A DNA stretch of 64,000 nt from Pedobacter psychrotolerans (lineage in GTDB: Bacteria; Bacteroidota; Bacteroidia; Sphingobacteriales; Sphingobacteriaceae): positions 496,001 through 560,000 of the forward strand of contig NZ_SLWO01000004.1 of assembly GCF_004340665.1 (NCBI RefSeq), read 5' to 3'. Under the pieces are notes generated by a model. The model was given only the letters and a program-made list of their open reading frames with translations, was not told the DNA's origin and ran no database searches. The position numbers and the translations under genes are program-made. Shown here in pieces: positions 38,486-46,544 of this stretch (position 1 is the stretch's first letter; each line of letters begins with the position of its first letter).

Positions 38486-39478
38486 ATGCGATTTAAAAAT
38501 ATACATAGTGTCCTGATACAGAAAAGGTGTGAGGAACAAGGCATCAGCTGTGAACTTCTGGTGCCTGGGGATGAAGAGATTTTTGTACTGCAAAAAGGAG
38601 ACCGTAAAATTTTCATCAACCGTGGCGTGTCTCCACATGTAAGCCATATGGCAGCTACCATTTCAGAAAACAAGTTGGCCACCAATACTTTGCTTCACAG
38701 CCACGGGATTCCTATTCCTGAATTTATGTTCTGTGCTAATCTTCAAAAAGATGCCAGATCATTTCTGGATAAACATAAACCTTTGGTAATTAAACCTTTC
38801 GACACCAATAAGGGTGTTGAAATCCACATGAATATCTCCAATCAAGAAGAATTGGAGCATGCTTTCTTAAATGTACGAAAAGTAAGTAGCCATGCCATTC
38901 TTCAGCGTCAGGCAGCAGGTAAAGATTACCGGATTTTACTGATCGGAGATGAGCTTGCTGGTGTGCTATTAAACGAATGGGCTTATGTAACCGGCAATGG
39001 AAAAGATGAACTGGAACAGCTGATCGAAACTGAAAATGATAAAAGAGAAACAGAGGGCACAGCCGTTTATGATCGGAATTTTAAAATGCTTTCTCCAGTT
39101 CCGATGGAAGATGTAGCACGGGCACTAGCATTACAGGGGTTGAATTTTCAGTATATCCCCGGCGAAGGTGAAAAAATTTACATCAGCTATTGTGGAAACG
39201 GATGGGCAGGTGCACTGGCAATTGATAAAACAGAAGATATTCATCCAGATAACCTTCAGCTGGCCAAGAAAATAGCAGCGGTATCCGCCATTGATGTAAT
39301 TGGGATAGATCTCAGATGTGAAGACATTGCGATATCTTATAAGGAGTCTGCATTTGCAGTAATCGAAGTGAACATACGGCCCAGCATGGTCGATCACGAG
39401 TATCCTACCGAAGGAAAACCCCGACGTGTGGTTTCGCAATACCTTGATTATTTATTTAAACAAGCCCATCATGAATAA
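38486..39478 (+). CDS. Stand-alone ATP-grasp ligase (cyanophycin-synthetase-like), siderophore-associated
   Basis: A 330-residue ATP-grasp enzyme. Visible features are the ATP-binding LVIKPFDTNKGVEIHMN (about 95-112), GKDYRILLIGDELAGVLLNE (about 148-167), and metal-binding residues in IGIDLRCEDI and AVIEVNIRP near 290-305. The pattern matches the central ATP-grasp domain of cyanophycin synthetase without its Mur-ligase half. ATP-grasp ligases join a carboxylate to an amine or thiol through an acyl phosphate. It starts 32 bp after the receptor and overlaps the next gene by 8 bp. From memory, the vibrioferrin pathway also has an ATP-grasp enzyme (PvsA) before an NIS synthetase. Its substrate here is unknown. 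Confidence 0.88.
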   Translation: MRFKNIHSVLIQKRCEEQGISCELLVPGDEEIFVLQKGDRKIFINRGVSPHVSHMAATISENKLATNTLLHSHGIPIPEFMFCANLQKDARSFLDKHKPLVIKPFDTNKGVEIHMNISNQEELEHAFLNVRKVSSHAILQRQAAGKDYRILLIGDELAGVLLNEWAYVTGNGKDELEQLIETENDKRETEGTAVYDRNFKMLSPVPMEDVARALALQGLNFQYIPGEGEKIYISYCGNGWAGALAIDKTEDIHPDNLQLAKKIAAVSAIDVIGIDLRCEDIAISYKESAFAVIEVNIRPSMVDHEYPTEGKPRRVVSQYLDYLFKQAHHE

Positions 39479-41240
39479 CTCAGCCCAACAATTATACTCC
39501 CCTATTTTGCCGCAAACTGAAACAGCAGGTTACGCTCAAGCTTGTCAGGAAGTGATGCAAAGATTGCTTTATGCCCTAATTCATGAAAGTTCAGATCAGC
39601 GGCAGCTTATTTTAACCACTGTTAACGATCAGTTTAAAGTAAGGCGGATTGTTCTTCCTTCCAATGGTGGGGTTTTAACCTGCATAGAAGCAAATGATAG
39701 GAATATCACGGTTTATTTATCAGTGGTATTACTCAGAAATGATGGTGATTTAACAGAGCTTGATGTGATGGCGCTGTTGAACTGCATACTGGATTTATGG
39801 AAAACAGAAGATGCCTGTAGCAAAAAAATCAGGGCTGAAATCAATAACTGTTTAGATCATCTGGCTATGGCATTTGATCATGAAGCAGAACATGCAGATC
39901 AGGTCAACCACTACATTAAAGCAGCAATTTTAGCAAAGCAATCTGTTTTTCAGCAACGGGAAACATTATTAAATTCAGAAATCATACCTTTTAAAGGGCA
40001 TCCCATCCATGTTTGCGCCAAAACCAAAATGGGATTTTCCAGGGAAGATGTATTAGCCTACAGTCCGGAATTTTCGCCGAAGGTTAATTTACAGTTCCTA
40101 GCTGTACATCGATCACATCTGGTGCATTCGGATGAAATTGATATCTGGACGAAATACAGTGCTGAACGGTTATCACATAAACAAGCTGAGGATTACCTGA
40201 TTATGCCGGTTCACCCCTGGCAGTACGAACATGTTATTTTGAAAGCATATAAAGCGCATATAGACAGTGGGGTTTTATTTAAACTCGAAGATGAGGCGAT
40301 GCAAGTTCTACCCACCTTATCCATGAGAACTGCATTTTTACCGGCCACTGCCAACCAGCCATTCTACCACATCAAGGTTCCTATCAATGTTCAGGCTACC
40401 AGTGTTAAAAGATCCTTAACCCTCCGCGATTTATATAACGGTATTGAATTTAGTAAACTGATTCCGGATATGGCTCAGAAAATCCCCTCCATAGCTAATA
40501 AACGTGGAAGAATGATCAGTGACGTATGTGCGGCGCATCTTAAAATTCAAGGAGAAACAAATCCAGGCCTGTCTTTTCTTTTAAGAAATGATCCGATCAA
40601 CTATTGTTTACCAGGAGAAACCATGGTTGTTGCAGCGGCTTTAACACACTCCACTAAATTACACCCAAGTCCACTCCTTTGTCAGTTTATTGATCAGTCC
40701 AAATTATCAGTGGAAATTTACCTGGATCAGTTGATTGACACCCTGTTAACCATGCCGTTAGAAGTATTTCTTCTTGAAGGTATCGCCCTCGACCTTCACG
40801 GACAAAATACCATGATCGTTTTTGATGAATCTCATCAGGCATGCGCACTGGCTTACCGGGACCTTGGCAGTGTACAAGTGGTAGAAACTTACCATTCCTT
40901 GAACGACCAGAAACACCTTTTTTACGGAGAAACGTCAACTTTTATGAACTACAGAGATACGGTTAGCGAACTGATGCATACACTTTTTAATAACCTTATC
41001 GGTGGCATTATTAGTTGTACGGCCAGTGCCTATGCAATACCTGAGCAGCAGATTTGGAGAAAAGTTAAAGAAACCAGTATCCGCATCATCCAAAGTTGTA
41101 AAGTACCTGACCAGGTAAAGAATGACTTTTGCGGAATGCTTTTTAGTCCGACACTGATGATAAAACCCTTATTGAGAATGCGCATTGCAGAAAAAACTTT
41201 ATATCAGGCTATTCCTAACCCAATGTTCAATATCAGCTAA
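39471..41240 (+). CDS. IucA/IucC-family NIS siderophore synthetase
   Basis: A 589-residue NRPS-independent siderophore synthetase. The start ATG at 39471 overlaps the previous stop (ATGAATAA); an in-frame upstream start lies in the ligase gene and is unlikely. Family motifs in order: GHPIHVCAKTKMGFSREDVL (about 180), MPVHPWQYEHV (about 245), LPTLSMRTAFLP (about 280) and LEGIALDLHGQNTMIVF near 440, followed by the FhuF-like C-terminal iron-reductase-type domain. These enzymes adenylate citrate or another carboxylate and condense it with an amine or alcohol. Only one is present; most known pathways use two or add other enzymes, so the product cannot be named. Confidence 0.93.
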   Translation: MNNSAQQLYSPILPQTETAGYAQACQEVMQRLLYALIHESSDQRQLILTTVNDQFKVRRIVLPSNGGVLTCIEANDRNITVYLSVVLLRNDGDLTELDVMALLNCILDLWKTEDACSKKIRAEINNCLDHLAMAFDHEAEHADQVNHYIKAAILAKQSVFQQRETLLNSEIIPFKGHPIHVCAKTKMGFSREDVLAYSPEFSPKVNLQFLAVHRSHLVHSDEIDIWTKYSAERLSHKQAEDYLIMPVHPWQYEHVILKAYKAHIDSGVLFKLEDEAMQVLPTLSMRTAFLPATANQPFYHIKVPINVQATSVKRSLTLRDLYNGIEFSKLIPDMAQKIPSIANKRGRMISDVCAAHLKIQGETNPGLSFLLRNDPINYCLPGETMVVAAALTHSTKLHPSPLLCQFIDQSKLSVEIYLDQLIDTLLTMPLEVFLLEGIALDLHGQNTMIVFDESHQACALAYRDLGSVQVVETYHSLNDQKHLFYGETSTFMNYRDTVSELMHTLFNNLIGGIISCTASAYAIPEQQIWRKVKETSIRIIQSCKVPDQVKNDFCGMLFSPTLMIKPLLRMRIAEKTLYQAIPNPMFNIS

Positions 41241-42487
41241 TGGCTATATTTCTTAATAAAAAAGCAGAAAACAACCTGGCAGATCAAGATCTGTCAGGTA
41301 CATTTTATCCTAAATTTCTGATCTGTTCATTTATCGGTGCATTGGGCGATTACATGACGCTTTCTGCACTGGGATGGTATATTGTAGATTCGGTAGGATC
41401 TGCAGAAGTATTAGGCTGGGTATTTTTTGCGAGAACAGTTCCTCGGTTTTTCATGAGTTTTGTCGGCGGTTATTTTGCCGACCGAATGGACCGTAGAAAG
41501 CTGATTATTGGAGTATATTCCGGTTTAATGATTACGACAGGTTTGCAAATTTTAGTGATCTGGAACCTATCTGATTTACACTGGATCTATATCGTAGCGG
41601 TTGTTTTTTTACGGAATGTTTTTGACAGTGCAGAGCCCAGTATCAGAAATGCATTGCTGCCAGATATTGTTAAAAAGGAAAACATCGCAAAGGCAGTTGG
41701 TTTTTATGCATCCAGTTTAAACCTCGCGGCTATTTTTGCTCCGGTTTTAGCCGGATACTTGCTATCAGTTATGACCATCACACCTTTGCTTATTGCAGAT
41801 TTTTGCTCACAGATACCCTCTTTTCTAATCCTTTTTTTGCTCCCTGCCATACCCATCCACAAAGAGGACACCAGTAAGGGGCCTGTAAAGAAAGGCTACA
41901 TTTTTGCGATTTCTTATATCAGGCAATCTCCTGTTTTGCGCAATAGCTTAATATTGAGTGTTACACTCATGTTTTTTCTTTTTCCATTTGGGGCTATGCT
42001 TCCGCTACTGGTAAAAAATACATTCCATTTAGATGCAAAATCATTTGGGGTAATTAGTGCTACGGAAGCCTTTGGTGCGGTACTTGGTGGACTCTTACTA
42101 AAATACATCACTCAAGATCACCTGCTCCGGTTATGGCCGTGGATGGGAATGCTTTCTTGCTTTTTCTTATTTTTATTGGGCTTTGCAGGCAATTCGCTAT
42201 CCCTTTTTCTAATCATTTTTGCCTTAGGATTAATGAGTCAATTGTTCAGAAGCACAGGCCGCAGCATCTTTCAGCTCAACACACCCACAGAAATCAGGGG
42301 AAAAGTGATGTCGGTATTAATTTCAGACAGTGGCATTGTTTCTTTGGGGATCTTATTTTTTACGTTGATCACCGGTAAACTATCTGTTGGTTTTGTTTAT
42401 AGCTTAATGGGCTGTTTAGGATTTCTATGCTGCTTAGCCAGCTATATGTTTTTATTTAGAATTAACCGAAAACTCAATATCAATTGA
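41240..42487 (+). CDS. MFS transporter, likely siderophore exporter (EntS/MFS_3-like)
   Basis: A 415-residue major-facilitator protein with about twelve transmembrane helices. The loop motif GGYFADRMDRRKLI (about 78-91) is the MFS signature between TM2 and TM3, and SILGALGDYMTLSALGWYIV-like start and FLRNVFDSAEPSIRNALLPD are typical of the EntS-like exporter group. The start codon overlaps the synthetase stop by one base (TAATG), so translation is coupled. In NIS clusters this position is usually held by the exporter of the finished siderophore. Confidence 0.92.
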   Translation: MAIFLNKKAENNLADQDLSGTFYPKFLICSFIGALGDYMTLSALGWYIVDSVGSAEVLGWVFFARTVPRFFMSFVGGYFADRMDRRKLIIGVYSGLMITTGLQILVIWNLSDLHWIYIVAVVFLRNVFDSAEPSIRNALLPDIVKKENIAKAVGFYASSLNLAAIFAPVLAGYLLSVMTITPLLIADFCSQIPSFLILFLLPAIPIHKEDTSKGPVKKGYIFAISYIRQSPVLRNSLILSVTLMFFLFPFGAMLPLLVKNTFHLDAKSFGVISATEAFGAVLGGLLLKYITQDHLLRLWPWMGMLSCFFLFLLGFAGNSLSLFLIIFALGLMSQLFRSTGRSIFQLNTPTEIRGKVMSVLISDSGIVSLGILFFTLITGKLSVGFVYSLMGCLGFLCCLASYMFLFRINRKLNIN

Positions 42488-42525
42488 GGGTGAGCCATTT
42501 TACCAAAAACAATCAAATTTCTTTA

Positions 42526-43530
42526 TCAATTTTTCACCTTACCTGGTGGAACGGAAAATTTATTTTTAAACGCATTGCTAAAATGTTGAACAGAAGAATA
42601 GCCCATCTGAAATGCAACAGACTTTATCGGTATACCCTGAAGAAGGAGCATTTTAGCATGGTTCAATTTGTGATCGCTTAAATAGCCAAAAATGCTCTTA
42701 TCAAACATGCCCTTAAAACCTTGCTTAAGCTTAAATTCATTAATGCCACATATCTTAGCCAATTCAGCAATAGAAGGCGGCTGGTGAATATGCTCTATCA
42801 GGTAATCTCTTGCAAAAAAAATGCAATCTTTATCATAAGCAGATGGCAAGGATATATTCTGATTAGTCATTGCCTTTTCAAAGGATTCGGCCTGAAGCAC
42901 CAGCAATTCTGTACATTTAGATTCAATGTATAGGAGTTTTAATCTACCAGTGTAAGTACAATTGAGGATATCCTGCATGCAGTTTTGCATGGCCCAGGTA
43001 ATGGGCAAATCTTGTTCAGCAATCTGTGCATAACGTCCACTATCCAGGTGATCCGCTAAAATCTGAAGCGCCTTATTTGAATTTTCTGCCAGTTGTAAAA
43101 ACTTTTCTTTCGAAAAATGTACTTCAAAAAAACGATAATTTTGCTGCGTATCATATTCCCCTGTACCATCCAGTTCAGGCATATAGATAATATTTTGTTG
43201 ATTAGAACTAAAGTGATACCGCTGTTGGTTTACCTTATTATATATCGTTCCATTTCCAGATAGCGTAAAACGCAACTTAACCATATCTGGTACATCATTA
43301 GCGGGACTAAAATAAAGTTGATGTCGTTTAAATAAAATATCTCCGTAAACAATATAAAGATTGGGAGTAGTTATTTGAAATAATTCAGCATCACTGAATG
43401 AAAAATGGTATTGGTCTTTGCTTTCTTTAATAAATTGCTTCTGATCTGGAAACTGCTCAAAACTTCCTCCAACATTTTTCCAGGCTCCATAGTCTTTTCC
43501 AACATTAATCCCCATATTGACAATAATCAT
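42526..43530 (-). CDS. AraC-family regulator (PchR-like), likely controller of the siderophore operon
   Basis: A 334-residue regulator. The N-terminal ~220 residues form a ligand-binding region (VKLRFTLSGNGTIYNKVNQQ then IIYMPELDGTGEYD). The C-terminal AraC domain (about 235-334) carries AELAKICGINEFKLKQGFKG and AFQMGYSSVQHFSNAFKNKF. The LKxGFK spacing and the ferric-siderophore setting match PchR/AlcR-type regulators that respond to the siderophore itself. It is convergent with the exporter gene (38 bp between stops). Alternative starts at 43530 and 43515 differ by five residues. Confidence 0.88.
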   Translation of the reverse strand: MIIVNMGINVGKDYGAWKNVGGSFEQFPDQKQFIKESKDQYHFSFSDAELFQITTPNLYIVYGDILFKRHQLYFSPANDVPDMVKLRFTLSGNGTIYNKVNQQRYHFSSNQQNIIYMPELDGTGEYDTQQNYRFFEVHFSKEKFLQLAENSNKALQILADHLDSGRYAQIAEQDLPITWAMQNCMQDILNCTYTGRLKLLYIESKCTELLVLQAESFEKAMTNQNISLPSAYDKDCIFFARDYLIEHIHQPPSIAELAKICGINEFKLKQGFKGMFDKSIFGYLSDHKLNHAKMLLLQGIPIKSVAFQMGYSSVQHFSNAFKNKFSVPPGKVKN

Positions 43531-43698
43531 AAAAAAAAAGGAATTCTGACGAAACGATTATCAAAATTTACATTTCTTGTAAAAAAAAATCCTTTTTGTG
43601 TAAATCCCTTCGCAAGCCAATATCCACCTTTGCCGAACGATTAAACTCGAAAAATTAACGCCCCTAATAGATTTTTTGAGAAAAGGGTACAAAACAAT

Positions 43699-44358
43699 AT
43701 GGATAAGCCAATCGATTATATAAAAACCAGTAAACAAAAGCCGGATTTTAAAAACAACAGCAGAAGGAAGAAAAATCCTGACATCCAACAAAAGAATCAA
43801 AATATCATCTTCAAAACTATAGAGGAATTAAAGCTGACAGATCATTCTTTTGTTATGGAATTTGATTATCAACACATTAAACATTTACCTTTTCTTTTTC
43901 GGCAGGTTAAAGGGATCAGTTATGCTGGAGTTAGCTTTTCGGATAAGTTGATGGAAGAAATTTCTTCATCCCAGGCCTTGAAATTAAATGAAGGCCATGC
44001 AGAATTTATCAGTACAAAGGAAGGTGAAAAATTAAAATTTGAAAGCAATTTTTTTGATTGCTGCTTTACGGTCAATACCATCTATTTTTGGAGTGATCCA
44101 GTAAGTACCTTCAAAGAAATTCATCGCGTATTGCGCCCGGGTGGAACATTTAACCTGTCGTTCATCGAACAAAAATCTGGAAAAGATCTTCCCTGGACAC
44201 AGACCGATTTCACTTTCTACACAGTTAATCAACTGAAAACTTTTTACAGGACCGCTGGTTTCGGAGATCTTGAAGTGAAACAAATGACCGAAGAAGTAAT
44301 GGCTCAGGATGGACAGAAAATAGTCAGACCCTTTGTACATATTATCGGAAGAAAATAG
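43699..44358 (+). CDS. Divergent class I SAM-dependent methyltransferase-like protein
   Basis: A 219-residue protein. The C-terminal half is a clear Methyltransf_11/UbiE pattern: LKFESNFFDCCFTVNTIYFW (motif IV region), then FKEIHRVLRPGGTFNLSFI (motif VI with the diagnostic LRPGG). The N-terminal SAM-binding motif I, normally GxGxG, is replaced by FVMEFDYQHIKHLPFL, with no Gly at all. The Lys-rich first 35 residues are also odd. It may bind SAM weakly, bind another ligand or be inactive. It is divergent from the AraC gene and has its own promoter region; a role in the siderophore system is not supported by operon structure. Confidence 0.82.
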   Translation: MDKPIDYIKTSKQKPDFKNNSRRKKNPDIQQKNQNIIFKTIEELKLTDHSFVMEFDYQHIKHLPFLFRQVKGISYAGVSFSDKLMEEISSSQALKLNEGHAEFISTKEGEKLKFESNFFDCCFTVNTIYFWSDPVSTFKEIHRVLRPGGTFNLSFIEQKSGKDLPWTQTDFTFYTVNQLKTFYRTAGFGDLEVKQMTEEVMAQDGQKIVRPFVHIIGRK

Positions 44359-44395
44359 AGTTTTTTTTGCTTTCTTGTTAATTACTTTATCTTAA

Positions 44396-44760
44396 ACTGA
44401 AGAAGTTTGCTCAATCGACTTACGAAGTTTCAACGTGATCGTGCGCAAGAAGAACTTCGTCAGTCTAAATGTAGAATGAAAGCTTGTTAGAAGCTTTACC
44501 TAAACTGGCGATTTTTGCTACCTCTTCTGCCCTTTGAAACTTCGCAAGTTTGCACAATCGACTTATGAAGTTTCAATGGGATTGGTGTGCAGTAAGAACT
44601 TTGTCAGTCTAAATGTAAATTTGAAAGCTAGTTAGATGCTTTACCTAAACTGGCGATTTTGCCACCTATTCCGGCCTTTGAAACTTCGCAAGTTTGCTCA
44701 ATCGACTTAAGAAGTTTCAACGGCATCGTGTGCAAGAAGAACTTCGTCAGTCTAAGTGTA
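44396..44760 (+). repeat. Tandem array of a 143-144-bp palindromic unit (about 2.5 copies)
   Basis: The sequence ACTTACGAAG recurs as ACTTATGAAG and ACTTAAGAAG with starts at 44418, 44561 and 44705, a period of 143 and 144 bp. Each full unit runs from ACTGGCGATTTT (44505 and 44650) to AACTTCGTCAGT or its variant, and contains an internal inverted repeat: TTGAAACTTCGCAAGT, 11 bp, then ACTTACGAAGTTTCAA. The family also occurs at 32941 and 20408. The unit is too long and too variable for a CRISPR. The terminal inversion suggests a MITE that has been duplicated in tandem. Confidence 0.8.
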
Positions 44761-45116
44761 AATTTTGAAGACATTTATACAGTAAAGTTTCACCAATCTT
44801 ATAACTAATCCCAAACTACAGATAATTGTATTTTTTTAAATACTAAAATGAATAAAAGTAAAAATACATATAAAAAAAGCTCTATTACTTTTATTTATAT
44901 CTTTTTACTACAATATAAAAAATCTCATTAATTGCAATAAAAAAATCATCTTCACTCAATTCATAAATATTTTTTTCAAATTCTAAATTCGTGCAGATTT
45001 AATCTTAAATCTGAACGAATTTACCGCTCTTTTTAAGAATAATGCTTGTTTTTCAAACATCAAATCAGCGTAGAAAATTAATCGTAAATATTGTTGAAAT
45101 TTAAGATTTGATATGG
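44761..45116. other. Very AT-rich intergenic DNA, no gene seen
   Basis: About 355 bp of strongly AT-rich sequence between the repeat array and the XRE gene. A 27-codon frame at 44848 (ATG) with one short hydrophobic stretch is the only open frame starting with ATG that I noted; I do not support it as a gene. No repeat of the neighbouring array extends here. Confidence 0.5.
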
Positions 45117-45347
45117 TTATTCTTCTAAGAGCAGGCCAGGAGAAATATTTAAGGCAGCTGCGATATCGAAAATAATCGATACATTAGGGTTCACTAAGCC
45201 CCTTTCCATTCTACTAATCTGAGAATAATCAACATCAATCAGGTTAGATAATTCTTCAATTGTAAGTAATTTTAGTTTTCTGTATCTTCTTATATTTTTA
45301 GCTAGAATCGATATCCCCCGTTCATTGCGTTTATGCTTCCCTTTCAT
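45117..45347 (-). CDS. Small XRE-family (HTH_3) DNA-binding protein
   Basis: A 76-residue protein from the ATG at 45347; a GTG five codons upstream is the only alternative. Nearly all of it is one helix-turn-helix domain: LAKNIRRYRKLKLLTIEELS, NLIDVDYSQISRMERG and NPNVSIIFDIAAALNISPGL, the Cro/C1 pattern. Small solitary XRE proteins in Bacteroidota control phase, competence, toxin-antitoxin or mobile genes; here no partner gene lies next to it. A perfect palindrome 66-91 bp before the start may be its own operator. Confidence 0.87.
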   Translation of the reverse strand: MKGKHKRNERGISILAKNIRRYRKLKLLTIEELSNLIDVDYSQISRMERGLVNPNVSIIFDIAAALNISPGLLLEE

Positions 45348-45362
45348 CAACCAGCTTGACAC

Positions 45363-45744
45363 AATTTTAATGCAAAGATTATTATCTGCAATAAAAAGAA
45401 AATATTTATTTTAAAATAGGGATTAAAATCCCTATTTTTATTCCTCAAAGCTTTACGTTTTTATAGTCTATTCCTAATCTATTATAATGAATGCACATTT
45501 AAAGTGGGACTTTTTTTTTTACAAATGTAGATTTTACACCCGGATTTTATGCTGATTTTATTTGTCTTCCAGTCTGTTTTCTAAACGAAAATTTATTAGT
45601 AAAACTATCGGAAAATCTTTTACATCCGATTCAACGAAAAACCTAAATACATCATATTTCCAGTCTTTAATAATGGAAAAGAATCTCATCAAAACAACAA
45701 CAGATATAGGAAATTATCACAAACGTTGAAAACTTAGAATTTAG
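45363..45744. other. Divergent intergenic region of XRE and Crp-like genes
   Basis: A 382-bp AT-rich region with no open frame of interest. It contains the perfect palindrome at 45413-45438 and, at 45501-45520, a tiny hairpin (AAAGT-GGG-ACTTT) followed by a run of T residues that resembles a weak terminator. The promoter of the Crp-like gene should lie near 45700 but was not identified. Confidence 0.45.
45413..45438. promoter_or_regulatory. Perfect 12-bp inverted repeat upstream of the XRE gene (candidate operator)
   Basis: AAAATAGGGATT (45413-45424), two bases AA, then AATCCCTATTTT (45427-45438). The arms match without error. Its location 66 bp before the XRE start and the two-fold symmetry suit a Cro/C1-type dimer. 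A terminator is less likely because no gene ends here. Confidence 0.5.
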
Positions 45745-46323
45745 ATGTTTTATTTAAAAGAAGTAAAAATGAATATAGCTAAGGCTAGAGCTTTTTTAAA
45801 AATTTTCGGAGCGTTTAGTATGAGCCGACATGCATTGAAGCAAGTATACCGACATACTAAACTCGTTAAAATAAATCCCGGTGAACAGCTATCCTTCCCT
45901 GATAAAAAAGATGACGACCGAATTTTATTCACGATATATGGCATACTCAATGGTTTTTTTATCCATGAACAAAATGAAAGAATAAATATTTGGCTAGGCC
46001 ATAGTGGAAGTATCATTAAACCTTCTGAGGTTAAGGCTATACTCCCTGAGGCATTTTTCATTGAAGCGATAGAATATACTGAAGTACTTGAAATTAGTCA
46101 GAGAAAGCTGGAAGAAATAGGCCTTTATTTCCCTAATATGGAAAAGCATATGATTGAACACATCTTTCTAAAGATGATTCAGGATACCAATAACAGAAAT
46201 ACGCTGTTTCGAATGTGCAACCACACCTCCAGATTTAATTATTTCTGTGAAATTTATCCTGGACTGGAGAAAAAGTTACCAAAAGACCTTTTAGACACTT
46301 ACATTCGCCCATCTACTTTGTAA
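45745..46323 (+). CDS. Crp/Fnr-like cyclic-nucleotide-binding-domain protein with incomplete HTH
   Basis: A 192-residue protein (or 184 from the second ATG at 45769). The N-terminal ~130 residues follow the cNMP-binding beta-roll of Bacteroidota Crp-like regulators (HTKLVKINPGEQLSFPDKKD, ILFTIYGILNGFFIHEQNER), though the usual cNMP-contact GE...R-A cassette is not evident. The C-terminal part starts like the family HTH (RFNYFCEIYPGLEKKLP, compare the common RY-F-YPGL-RVP) but stops at LLDTYIRPSTL, about a dozen residues short of the end of the recognition helix. DNA binding by the usual helix is therefore doubtful. The downstream sequence does not continue the family in another frame. Confidence 0.8.
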   Translation: MFYLKEVKMNIAKARAFLKIFGAFSMSRHALKQVYRHTKLVKINPGEQLSFPDKKDDDRILFTIYGILNGFFIHEQNERINIWLGHSGSIIKPSEVKAILPEAFFIEAIEYTEVLEISQRKLEEIGLYFPNMEKHMIEHIFLKMIQDTNNRNTLFRMCNHTSRFNYFCEIYPGLEKKLPKDLLDTYIRPSTL

Positions 46324-46394
46324 TCAATTTGTCTCCACAAAAAAACCGATGTCGTTAAACAATCGGCTGAACTAAGAAAACTAAAAATTAATCC

Positions 46395-46544
46395 TTAAAA
46401 AATATAAAACCTTTTAAAACAACGATAACATTTAAACCGCCTTACGGGAACAAATGTTAATACGGTTCCGAAAATAAATCCTCTCTTCACTCTATAGGTT
46501 TCAGGATTTTTACATTTCGGGCATTTATGCGTAGCGGCACTCAA
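46395..46544 (-). CDS. Tiny zinc-ribbon protein (TTG start)
   Basis: A 49-residue frame. It has a clear two-knuckle zinc ribbon: HKCPKCKNPETYRVKRG (Cys pair at 8 and 11) and RRFKCYRCFKRFYIF (Cys pair at 39 and 42), separated by a hydrophobic middle IFGTVLTFVP. No ATG lies upstream in frame before a TGA; TTG at 46544 is the only plausible start, so expression needs support. I know similar short zinc-ribbon proteins (CPKC ... C-x-x-C-x-K-R-F) in Pedobacter-like genomes. Function unknown. The rest of 46324-46784 is AT-rich and shows no other gene. Confidence 0.5.
   Translation of the reverse strand: MSAATHKCPKCKNPETYRVKRGFIFGTVLTFVPVRRFKCYRCFKRFYIF

Noticed and set aside
43531..44358. Methyltransferase as the tailoring enzyme of the siderophore operon
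   Set aside because: It is divergent from the AraC gene, separated from the operon, and its SAM motif is degenerate; position alone is too weak.
44396..44760. Tandem repeats as a CRISPR array
   Set aside because: The period is 143-144 bp and nearly the whole unit is repeated, without unique spacers; no cas genes are in the window.
44848..44931. 27-codon frame with a short hydrophobic stretch in the AT-rich gap, possible small toxin
   Set aside because: Such frames are expected by chance in DNA this AT-rich; no antisense RNA or promoter signal was visible.
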